A stretch of DNA of 25,576 nucleotides from NCBI GenBank assembly GCA_047626155.1, contig JBLHRR010000072.1:1-25576 (forward strand). The letters are read 5' to 3'. The stretch comes from CALGLS01 sp047626155. GTDB lineage: Bacteria > Bacteroidota > Bacteroidia > Chitinophagales > Saprospiraceae. How positions within the stretch are numbered: position 1 is the first letter of the stretch; every line of letters starts with the position of its first letter. The translations under genes and the position numbers were made by a program. The notes under the pieces were generated by a model that searched no databases, was not told the origin of the DNA, and worked only from the letters and a program-made list of their open reading frames with translations. Below are positions 16,235 through 24,131 of this stretch, one piece after another.

Positions 16235-18859
16235 ATGAAAATCAAACAGGAAGCTAACGATCATCGGTTAGAAAATATTATTCAAAATACAGTTGGAAAA
16301 TCTAAGAAGACAACCATCGTTTTTAGTGCGCTTGTTTTGTTGGGTTTACTGGTATTTGGCTTTTTTGCTGCCGTAGGTTATGGAGCCTATCTCAAGAAAA
16401 TTGGAAAGGCTACTTACTATAACAATACTTTGTTGAGCATCGCTAAGGGTGATTTCTCTTTTATTAAAAATTACGCGGGTAGCAAAAATGCTGGTATTGC
16501 GGACTTTCAGGTCGACTTAAAATTCAAGCACATCCAACGCTTGCAGTATTTACGGGAGCAGGCACTGAAAGAAAAATACATTCCTAAGGAGTTCAAAGAC
16601 GAATCTTTCCCGGCTACTATCACGATTGACAAAGTACCTTATGACGTAAAATTGGCCATTACGGGTATGACGACCTCTCACCTTGCAGATCCGGACAAAT
16701 GGTCTTTTGAAGTAAAAGTGAAAGGCGATAAAACGATTTACGGAATGAAAACTTTTGGCTTATTAATTCCTAAGTCCAGAGGTTTTATGACGGATTGGTT
16801 GGCTTTCGAAGTAATGAAAGAACGAGGTCTCATTGGCTTACGTACCGACTTTGTCAACGTAAGTATCAATGGTAAAAATACTGGAATCTTCTATCTCGAA
16901 GAACGTTTTGACAAACGATTAATAGAAGGAAACAGACTACGAGAAGGCATCATTTTCAAATTGAATGATGGCCTGAAAGCCTACAAGGAAAAGCAGATCA
17001 TGAAAACGGAAAACGCTCGTGATCAATTGTTGATGGTAAAGCGGATGTGGCAAGAAGTTGTCGCTGGAAATTTACCTGCGGACCAGTTTTTTGACATGCA
17101 GAAAATGGGGACCGTCTTCGCGTCTACTGATTTGTTTAACAATAAGCACCCATTATATCCTGGCAACTTGCGCTTTTACTTCAACCCGGTAACCAGCTTG
17201 GCTGAACCGATCGCTAGAGAATTTGGTAGCTTGCACAATTACGATAGAAGTACCTTGGCTTTGTTCCTGGAAAAACCAAGACCAGATAACTACCGCCACA
17301 ACAAACTTCGAAACGATCCGGTACTGGACATCATCATTAACAATGAAGAATTCCAACGCAACTATATTCGCGAAAATGAAATTCTTTCTAACGAACTTTT
17401 CATCGATACCGTTTTTCTCAACAGAGGAAAGAAAATGGAAACGGTACTTAAAAAAGTATATGGCGATTGGCCTTTCTATCAATTACCAACGCGAAAGCTG
17501 TACGAAAACGCGCAGTACATCCGTGACCGTATTTGTCCATCTACCGATTACATCGCTGCTTATTACAGCAGTCAAACAGACGATGTGCTAACATTAAACA
17601 TCCGTAACAATCAGTACATTCCCGTGGATGTTGCTTACCTGACTTGGGATGATACCATTACGGTTACTTTAGAAAAAATGGACAAAACCATTATTCCTTC
17701 TAAAGAAGTTACGAAGCCTAATGATTTTAATCTTTATAATTTCAAAATCCCAGCTGGCTTTACTGTCGATGATATATCGAAGAGTAAACTGACCATTCAT
17801 TATGGCATGTTGGGCGCTACCGCTCCGAAAAGAAAGTCATTAGTCTTCCCTTGGCCTTATGAAAAGCGTTTAACAGCAGGACGTAATCCTATTGTTAAAC
17901 CAGCGAATTACAAAGACTTTTCTTTTATTAAAGAAACAGAAAATACCATTATCATTCCTGCGGGAAACTGGCAAATCAATAAAGACCTCGTCATACCTAA
18001 AGGCAAAACATTTAGCTTCGAAGCTGGAGCTACTTTGGATATGATTGATCGTGCAAAAATAATTTGTAACACAACTGTTAGTAGTATTGGAACAAAAAAC
18101 AATCCGGTTACTATTATGTCTTCCGACTCCAGTAGCCGTGGTTTCATTGTACTACGTGCGCCAGAACGATCTCGTTTGGAGCACACCTACATGAAGAATT
18201 TGAACTGTCCAAAAGATTTCGGTTACGGAATTCCTGGAGCAATGACTTTCTTCGAATCTCCGGTAGATATTGTACATACTACTTTTGATAACAATATTCA
18301 GGGAGATGACTTTTTGAATATCGTTCGTACAAATTTCACAATAGATAATACAACTTTCAAAAACATCCTCGCCGATGCATTCGACTGCGATTTCTGCGAT
18401 GGAGAAGTAACCAACTCGACCTTTATTAATATTGGGAACGACGGTATTGATGTCTCTGGAACAAAAATCAGTATTCGCGATACCTACATGGAATTGGTTC
18501 AAGACAAGGCATTAAGTGCCGGTGAAGACAGTCAGATGGACGTTAAAAATGTAACCATTATCAATTCTTCTTTAGCACTTACCGCAAAAGACAAATCACA
18601 TATCGAGGCGACTAAGGTGACCATTAAAGATTGTGATATCGGAGTTTCTCTATTTCAGAAAAAAGCAGAATTTGGCCCCGCCACTGCTAATTTAAAGAAC
18701 AGCACTATTGCATTAAGTCACCCTGAGCCTTTTTGGTATTTGATTGAGGATGGATCAGTATTCCACTTGGATGGAATCTTGATCGATACCACTAACACCA
18801 AAGTAAAAGACTTGTTATACGGAAACAAATATGGAGAAGCCAGCAAAAGAACCCAGTAA
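16235..18859 (+). CDS. Membrane-anchored CotH-like kinase fused to a C-terminal beta-helix
   Basis: 874 residues. Cytosolic N-tail, one membrane helix (~26-50), then an extracytoplasmic region. Residues ~125-345 fit CotH: a K-W-S-F-E-V-K-V-K strand (155-163), TFGLLIPKSRGFMTDWLAFEV (173-193, CotH-type start of the kinase core), NGKNTGIFYLEERFDK (212-227) and NLRFYFNP (311-318). CotH proteins are atypical protein kinases, first known from spore coats. After a ~200-aa linker region (~350-560), residues ~565-850 form short irregular repeats with N-x-T-F and DGIDVSG-type turns, a right-handed parallel beta-helix like those of glycan-binding or glycan-cleaving proteins. Where many CotH proteins have a metal-binding Asp (W-D-x-D or similar), this one reads AREFG (327-331). 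The last 29 bp overlap the VTC gene. Activity and substrate are unknown; a surface glycan or protein is the natural guess. Confidence 0.8.
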   Translation: MKIKQEANDHRLENIIQNTVGKSKKTTIVFSALVLLGLLVFGFFAAVGYGAYLKKIGKATYYNNTLLSIAKGDFSFIKNYAGSKNAGIADFQVDLKFKHIQRLQYLREQALKEKYIPKEFKDESFPATITIDKVPYDVKLAITGMTTSHLADPDKWSFEVKVKGDKTIYGMKTFGLLIPKSRGFMTDWLAFEVMKERGLIGLRTDFVNVSINGKNTGIFYLEERFDKRLIEGNRLREGIIFKLNDGLKAYKEKQIMKTENARDQLLMVKRMWQEVVAGNLPADQFFDMQKMGTVFASTDLFNNKHPLYPGNLRFYFNPVTSLAEPIAREFGSLHNYDRSTLALFLEKPRPDNYRHNKLRNDPVLDIIINNEEFQRNYIRENEILSNELFIDTVFLNRGKKMETVLKKVYGDWPFYQLPTRKLYENAQYIRDRICPSTDYIAAYYSSQTDDVLTLNIRNNQYIPVDVAYLTWDDTITVTLEKMDKTIIPSKEVTKPNDFNLYNFKIPAGFTVDDISKSKLTIHYGMLGATAPKRKSLVFPWPYEKRLTAGRNPIVKPANYKDFSFIKETENTIIIPAGNWQINKDLVIPKGKTFSFEAGATLDMIDRAKIICNTTVSSIGTKNNPVTIMSSDSSSRGFIVLRAPERSRLEHTYMKNLNCPKDFGYGIPGAMTFFESPVDIVHTTFDNNIQGDDFLNIVRTNFTIDNTTFKNILADAFDCDFCDGEVTNSTFINIGNDGIDVSGTKISIRDTYMELVQDKALSAGEDSQMDVKNVTIINSSLALTAKDKSHIEATKVTIKDCDIGVSLFQKKAEFGPATANLKNSTIALSHPEPFWYLIEDGSVFHLDGILIDTTNTKVKDLLYGNKYGEASKRTQ

Positions 18860-19535
18860 GGATCTCATTTACCGAAAGGAACGGAAGTTTTTGGTTGAAG
18901 GCGCGGACTCACCTGCGATAGAGTTTATTATTAAAGCTCACCCAGCGATGTTCTTCATTCCTTTTCCGCCAAGGTATATCAATAACATCTATTTCGATTC
19001 GCCACAGTTTGGAAACTATGGCGACAATGTAGTAGGTGCAAAGAATCGACATAAGTTCAGAATCAGATGGTATGGGGAGCAATTCGGCCATATTCCAAAA
19101 CCGATTCTGGAAATAAAAATAAAGAAAGGACTAGCGGGTGCTAAAAGGTATTACCCCTTAGTTCCTTTTACGTTGGAACCTGGTTTCAACCAACATATGA
19201 TGGATAAAATATTTGATGAATCGAACTTGCCCGCTGCCGTTCGCGAAGTGCTTCAGTACCAGGCTCCTACTCTCATCAATCGTTACTTTAGAAAATACTA
19301 TTTATCCGCAGATCGCCGCTTTAGAGTAACCTTGGATACGAAGTTGAAGTTTGTCCGAATCGCACGCCATCAGAACTCTTTTTTACAAAGACGTTCTGTA
19401 GATAATCAGGTGATTGTAGAATTGAAATATGATATCGTGGATGATGAGGATGCGCAATACATTAGTAATTTATTTCCTTTCCGATTGACTAAGAGCTCGA
19501 AATATGTCAGCGGAGTAGATCATCTTGATGCTTAG
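18831..19535 (+). CDS. VTC-domain polyphosphate polymerase-like protein
   Basis: 234 residues, a stand-alone VTC domain (triphosphate tunnel superfamily) without SPX or membrane parts, so probably cytosolic. The tunnel residues known from yeast Vtc4 appear in order: basic ERKF (17-20), NIYFD (52-56), KFRIRWYG (75-82), LEIKIKKG (93-100), RYFRKYY (151-157), RRFRVTLDT (162-170), VELKYD (196-201, the metal-binding Glu strand) and KSSKYV (221-226). By homology it could make inorganic polyphosphate from ATP, or otherwise handle polyphosphate chains. The ATG at 18831 lies inside the end of the CotH gene (29-bp overlap), so translation is likely coupled. It ends the operon. Confidence 0.87.
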   Translation: MEKPAKEPSKDLIYRKERKFLVEGADSPAIEFIIKAHPAMFFIPFPPRYINNIYFDSPQFGNYGDNVVGAKNRHKFRIRWYGEQFGHIPKPILEIKIKKGLAGAKRYYPLVPFTLEPGFNQHMMDKIFDESNLPAAVREVLQYQAPTLINRYFRKYYLSADRRFRVTLDTKLKFVRIARHQNSFLQRRSVDNQVIVELKYDIVDDEDAQYISNLFPFRLTKSSKYVSGVDHLDA

Positions 19536-19562
19536 GGTTATATATATTAATAATCTACCCTA
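19533..19562 (+). terminator. Weak hairpin at the end of the VTC operon
   Basis: TAGGGT (19533-19538, overlapping the TAG stop) pairs with ACCCTA (19557-19562) around an AT-rich 18-nt loop. Only 6 bp and a poor T-tract, so termination here is uncertain. Confidence 0.3.
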
Positions 19563-20052
19563 TTTGTATTAGTTACTTTTTGGAACCCCTTTAGGCTATT
19601 GTAGAATAAGTCATTTAAGGAACCAAAGCTATGTTCTTCAAACCTAAAACATTTGAATATGCCCCATATAATCGTTAAATTTACCAGATTAAGCTCTAGT
19701 CGAGTTTACCTTATAAACATACATTGTCCCAATAATGATGGCATCTTTATCATGTAAAGAGTCAGCAAGCTTACTTTGAGAAACAGAAAAACCTTAACCT
19801 ATTCCAATTTCAATGTTAACAGCTTGATATTTTGTGGTACTTCATATAAATGAAGGCGCTACAAACCTATATTCTGTGCACAAGTATGTTCGTTATGTTC
19901 ATACTATCGGTTAAGGAGAAAACCAGGTAAGTAAAATTTAGTCTGACACGCCGGAAACTAAGAAGGATTTGTAATCGAATTGTTAACGTGTCTGAACAGC
20001 AACCGATTATTCTAACATAAAATAATCATTCAAGACAAAGATTCTTTTAAAG
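19563..20052. other. Non-coding region upstream of the Wzc-like gene with an imperfect hairpin
   Basis: 490 bp with no coding frame of note. At 19831-19865, TTTGT...CTTCAT-ataa-ATGAAG...ACAAA forms an imperfect stem (6 bp inner, 5 bp outer). GACACG (19945-19950) is complementary to CGTGTC (19987-19992). The promoter of the tyrosine-kinase gene should lie here, but no exact TAnnTTTG was found. Confidence 0.45.
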
Positions 20053-22554
20053 ATGGACGCCACCAAAAGTAATATTAACGGAAATCCCTTCGCAGATGTA
20101 AACGTGAAGTTTATACTGAAAAAAATCCTGCGCAGAAAATGGTTATTTATACTCAGCTTAGCCATATTTATTCCGCTAGCCTACCTATATACTAAGATCG
20201 CCAAACCGGTGTATCAATGTGCTACTACGATAATGATTGAGGAGGAGACCGTAACCAAGATCGGGGGGAGTAAAGAATTTGACTTTAATCCGCTGAAAGA
20301 AGAGAAGAACCTCAACAACGAGATTGCATTGATCAGAACGCATAGTATGATTAAGAAGAGTGTGGCACCACTTGGCTTTAATATCAACTATTATAGCGGA
20401 ACTTGGTATGGAAAAAAAGAAAAATATGGCCTCTTTCCTTTTGAGGTTCTATTGATAGACAGTAGTTCACAACTATATGGCGCTTACTTTGAAGTCGTTC
20501 CTAAATCTGATACAGAATTTGAGTTATTAATAGAGGAGGATGAATTCGCTGTTTCTGATCCAAAAACGAATACCACTCATGACGTTGAGCAGGAGTACAA
20601 ATATCAGCAGACTCATAAATTTGGGGAATCTATCAAAACTGATTATTTCCACTTGGTTGTTCAAGCAAATGGCTCAACCGCTTCTAAATCTGCTTTCGCA
20701 GATAAACAACTTTTCTTCAAACTAAAAACCTTAGATGGTATTGCAAACTCGTTTAAAGGGGACTTGAAAGTTGACCAGCCGGATTTGAGTGCAACCGTTA
20801 TTCGTTTGCAAACAGAAGGCCCGGTACCGAAGAAGCAATTGATGTTTTTAGAGCAACTTAGTAAGAACTACATCAAGAGTAAAGAAGATGCCAGAAGAGC
20901 TTATGCAAATAGCAAGAAAGCAGTTTTGGAAAAAGCGATAGCTGAAACAACGGTTTCCATGAAAGAGGCTGAAAGAAACCTGGAGTCTTTTCAGACGAGA
21001 ACAAAGACTTTTGACATTCCCGTTCAGACAAGTGACGCACTTGAAAAAATCAGCAAATTAGAATCCGAAAAACAACAGTTTGATCTTGATGTAGATTATT
21101 TCAATCAAGTACTTCTTTCGCTTAAAGACACAGGGAATATTGACGCCATTCTATCTCCTGCTATTGTTGGAATAGAAGATCCTTTACTAAACGAGAACTT
21201 GGTACAATTAAAAGAATATTATTCTGAGTTGACAGAGAAGTCTCAATACTTAGGAGAAAAGAATAAAGACCTGCGTACCCTGAGGGATCAAATCAGATCT
21301 ACCACCAATCAGCTGAAGGGAAGTTTAAGCAGTCTTATAGACAAGTCTCTTCTTGAATCGCGAAACAGAGACTCAAGAATTGTAGAACTACAACAAACTG
21401 TTGCCGTACTCCCTGCTAATGACCAGCTAAGCCTAAATCTCAAAAGGAAGTATGACCTAGCCGTAAAAAAGTATGAGTTCCTCAGCAATGAATTATCTAA
21501 AACAGAAATTGCTGAGATCGAAAAGATCATGGATGCCCGCATCCTCGAGCCTCCGAGAAAAAAAGGAGACGGCCCGGTAGCACCGCAAAAACAACTAATC
21601 ATGTTGCTTGGCGGAATGGCTGGTTTGTTGTTCCCTTTCCTTTTCATCGTTTTATTTGATCCTTACGATGAAGACCTTACGGAAATCAAACAACTAGAAA
21701 AATACAGCAACCTTCCAATCGTTGGTAGTGTCGCTCACTTTAGTGAGAAAAAAGGAATATTCTCTGGTAGCAGCGAAGACTCTCGCTGGCAGGTTGAAGA
21801 ATCCTTCCGGGATGTTTGCACCAACGTGCAAATATTGTTGCCGGATGAGGATCATAATGTCATCGGAGTGACCTCAACGGTACCAAACGAAGGAAAAACC
21901 TTCTGTGCCCTCAATATGGCGATCAACCTCGCAGCTAGCGGCAAGAAAGTATTGTTGATTGATTCTGACTTAAGAAACTCTGACCTGCTTCAAAAAATGG
22001 GGGTAGAGAAAAATAAAAACCTCGCAGACAGAGTCGTCTTAGCCAATGGTTCTGCCAACGAAGCTAAAGACATTGCGACTCAGGGCGGTTCTTGGTTTGA
22101 ATACAATGGTCAATCTGTAAAAGTAAAAGGCTTGTTAAATTACCTCAGCGGTGAGGTGCAGGATCTGAGTAAAGTCATTCATTCTTACAAGGAAGAACCG
22201 ACTTTGAAATTCATCCCTGCTAATCTAATCGACGGAGAAAATCCACACCGATTATTAGCTGATAAGCGTTTTGAAGTATTGATCAAAGAAGCTAAGAAAG
22301 AATTTGACTACGTGGTTATTGATTCTCCGCCAGTCGGATTGGTTTCCGATTACTTACTGATTTCAAAATTCATTGACTTGCATCTGATTGTAGTGAGAAG
22401 GAATGTTTCTAAGTTCTCTTACCTACAGGGTATTGAAAAAGTGAAGCGTACCGGAAGGTTGAAAAATGTATTGTTATTGTTTAATGATGCAGTTGGGAAG
22501 TCTTTGAAGTATGGTTATTCGAATTATACTTATGGGCAAAAGGTGAAGAAGTGA
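20053..22554 (+). CDS. Wzc-like polysaccharide co-polymerase and BY-tyrosine kinase
   Basis: 833 residues. Wzz-type N-terminus with membrane helix 1 (~30-47), a periplasmic Wzz/GNVR region (~48-510) with coiled-coil stretches (~285-355, 385-480), membrane helix 2 (~514-536), then a cytosolic BY-kinase: Walker A TVPNEGKT (609-616), Walker A' VLLIDSDLRN (633-642), Walker B YVVIDSPP (753-760), and a short C-terminal tyrosine cluster (Y820, Y822, Y825, Y827). The fused form is the proteobacterial/Bacteroidota Wzc type. It sets EPS chain length and couples polymerisation to export; phosphorylation of the Tyr cluster cycles its oligomer state. Its usual partner, a Wza-like outer-membrane exporter, is not in the window. 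An insert of ~40 residues after the A' region (~660-700) is longer than usual. A terminator follows 55 bp after the stop. Confidence 0.93.
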   Translation: MDATKSNINGNPFADVNVKFILKKILRRKWLFILSLAIFIPLAYLYTKIAKPVYQCATTIMIEEETVTKIGGSKEFDFNPLKEEKNLNNEIALIRTHSMIKKSVAPLGFNINYYSGTWYGKKEKYGLFPFEVLLIDSSSQLYGAYFEVVPKSDTEFELLIEEDEFAVSDPKTNTTHDVEQEYKYQQTHKFGESIKTDYFHLVVQANGSTASKSAFADKQLFFKLKTLDGIANSFKGDLKVDQPDLSATVIRLQTEGPVPKKQLMFLEQLSKNYIKSKEDARRAYANSKKAVLEKAIAETTVSMKEAERNLESFQTRTKTFDIPVQTSDALEKISKLESEKQQFDLDVDYFNQVLLSLKDTGNIDAILSPAIVGIEDPLLNENLVQLKEYYSELTEKSQYLGEKNKDLRTLRDQIRSTTNQLKGSLSSLIDKSLLESRNRDSRIVELQQTVAVLPANDQLSLNLKRKYDLAVKKYEFLSNELSKTEIAEIEKIMDARILEPPRKKGDGPVAPQKQLIMLLGGMAGLLFPFLFIVLFDPYDEDLTEIKQLEKYSNLPIVGSVAHFSEKKGIFSGSSEDSRWQVEESFRDVCTNVQILLPDEDHNVIGVTSTVPNEGKTFCALNMAINLAASGKKVLLIDSDLRNSDLLQKMGVEKNKNLADRVVLANGSANEAKDIATQGGSWFEYNGQSVKVKGLLNYLSGEVQDLSKVIHSYKEEPTLKFIPANLIDGENPHRLLADKRFEVLIKEAKKEFDYVVIDSPPVGLVSDYLLISKFIDLHLIVVRRNVSKFSYLQGIEKVKRTGRLKNVLLLFNDAVGKSLKYGYSNYTYGQKVKK

Positions 22555-22608
22555 TTTAACTAAAACTTTGACTATTAACTTCACTTGGTTTGTGAAAAAC
22601 ATCTTATG

Positions 22609-22644
22609 AAAAACGGCTTGGAGCGGATGCTTCAAGCCGTTTTT
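22609..22644. terminator. Bidirectional intrinsic terminator
   Basis: AAAAACGGCTTG (22609-22620) and CAAGCCGTTTTT (22633-22644) form a 12-bp stem with a 12-nt loop. The T5 on one arm and A5 on the other give a U-tract in both directions. It sits between the convergent Wzc-like and glycosyltransferase genes. Confidence 0.85.
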
Positions 22645-22786
22645 GGTTTGGAAAGAATGATAGTCCTTTTTCTATCCATCTGAAAATTCCAACTATGCAA
22701 ATTTTAGCATATTCAAAAAATAGCATAATTCTTCGTGTATAAAGGGAATTGAATTTGCTTTTGATTTGAATAATTGCCTTAGGGTA

Positions 22787-23887
22787 TCAAGCCAACAACC
22801 CCTCATACAACCGCACATAATTCTTAGTCATATCCCCCAAATTAAAAGAATCAAAAACCAACTGCCTCCCATTACCCCCCATCCGCTTTGCCTCTCCCGG
22901 ATTATCTAATAAGTAATTGATCTTCTCCGCCATAACATCCGGCGATCGTTCAGGAAGTAGAAACCCATTCTCCCCATCCATTACGATCTCTGCGGTTCCC
23001 CCTCCTACTGTTGCTACTACGGGTTTGTGCAACACCATATATTCCATGATGGAGTTGGAAATTCCTTCACCGTGTACATCTAAGTTTGTGCTCAACACCC
23101 CTACCGTAAAAATATTAATGATAGATTCCACATCGTCTTGACGTCCAGTAAAAAGAATTCGCTCCTTCAATTCCACAGGAACCATCGCCTCACATTTCGG
23201 CAAAAGTTCTCCATCTCCTATGGCCAAGAACGTTACGTCAATACGTTGTTGGCAAACCTTCACTGCAGCTTCTACATAAGTATAATAATCTTTACGTTCA
23301 TGGAAAGCAGCGATTTTACCAACCACAAATGGCGTTTGTATATTGAAGCGTTTTCTAATTTCGGCTCCATCTTTCAAACTGTTCACTCTATTAAAATCAA
23401 AACCATTGTAAACATGTTTGCCTTTCCCTTTGGGCGCATCATAAGCTTCTAGGCCTGCTTTAGAATTAGAGAGTACAACGTCGGAGAAAGGATAAGTTAG
23501 TTTAGCTCGTAGCAATTGACTGCCCCAAATTTTCAAGCCTCTTGGTGCATCCGCAATACAGGCGTTTATCAATTTCGCACCCGTTCGCTTAGCTGCATAA
23601 ATTGAAAAAAGGGTACACATACTTGACCAACTGTGGATGATATCTGGCTTAAACCTTTGAGCGATCTCATTGATTCGAAAAATGACTCGGGGGTCCTTCT
23701 TAGGCTTTCGCACCAATTGGTGTAAAGGAATATCCAGGTCGTGAATTTCAGGATAATGAATCCGGTCCGATAAGATGACCAATTCTATAACAACGTCTTC
23801 ACGGCCAAGGAGTCCTTTGATTAGTTCAATGAGGCGGCGTTCTTTCCCACCACGGATGAGGCTGTCGTTTATCAATAAAATTCTCAT
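22787..23887 (-). CDS. GT4-family glycosyltransferase
   Basis: 366 residues, GT-B fold. N-terminal half: MRILLINDSLIRGGKERR with the Gly-rich acceptor-side loop (GGKE, 13-16), HSWSS (85-89), and the linker SNSKAG followed by VYNGFD (159-164). C-terminal half: KIAAFHERKDY (191-201, the donor-binding R/K site), GDGE (224-227), and the EX7E motif E274-GISNSIM-E282, then NGFLLPERSPD. This is the retaining GT4 arrangement, transferring a sugar from a nucleotide donor to a lipid-linked acceptor at the cytosolic face of the membrane. It most likely extends the EPS repeat unit started by the transferase at 13565. It converges on the Wzc-like gene; the second glycosyltransferase lies upstream in the same direction, with 244 bp of palindromic repeats between. 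Confidence 0.9.
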   Translation of the reverse strand: MRILLINDSLIRGGKERRLIELIKGLLGREDVVIELVILSDRIHYPEIHDLDIPLHQLVRKPKKDPRVIFRINEIAQRFKPDIIHSWSSMCTLFSIYAAKRTGAKLINACIADAPRGLKIWGSQLLRAKLTYPFSDVVLSNSKAGLEAYDAPKGKGKHVYNGFDFNRVNSLKDGAEIRKRFNIQTPFVVGKIAAFHERKDYYTYVEAAVKVCQQRIDVTFLAIGDGELLPKCEAMVPVELKERILFTGRQDDVESIINIFTVGVLSTNLDVHGEGISNSIMEYMVLHKPVVATVGGGTAEIVMDGENGFLLPERSPDVMAEKINYLLDNPGEAKRMGGNGRQLVFDSFNLGDMTKNYVRLYEGLLA

Positions 23888-23952
23888 GTTCGATTTTTGT
23901 TTAGGGTAACCGCAACGGCGCTACGAGGGCGCTAGGTTTTTTATAGTGTGAA

Positions 23953-24106
23953 GTGCGACCGCGCTGCGGTCGGAAACAAAGATTATTGGTTTATGTCTAA
24001 CCTACGGTGACCTCGCTGAGGTCAGTCCGAGGTTTATGACCGCAGAGCGGTCACAGTAGGTTAGAAAACAGGACCTCTATATTTCCGACCCCGGCGGGGT
24101 CGCACC
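23953..24106. repeat. Cluster of four short palindromic units (REP-like)
   Basis: Four 17-bp hairpins, each two 7-nt arms around a 3-nt loop: CGACCGC-gct-GCGGTCG (23956-23972), TGACCTC-gct-GAGGTCA (24008-24024), TGACCGC-aga-GCGGTCA (24037-24053), CGACCCC-ggc-GGGGTCG (24086-24102). Units 1 and 4 share flanks (GTGCGACC...GGTCGGAAA) in opposite orientation. Units 2 and 3 are enclosed by a perfect 10-bp inverted repeat, TCTAACCTAC (23996-24005) and GTAGGTTAGA (24056-24065), so the middle can fold as a two-hairpin branched structure. This is the layout of a REP/BIME element between two same-strand genes. Confidence 0.8.
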
Positions 24107-24131
24107 ATCTGCATATCAATGAACAGTCAAC

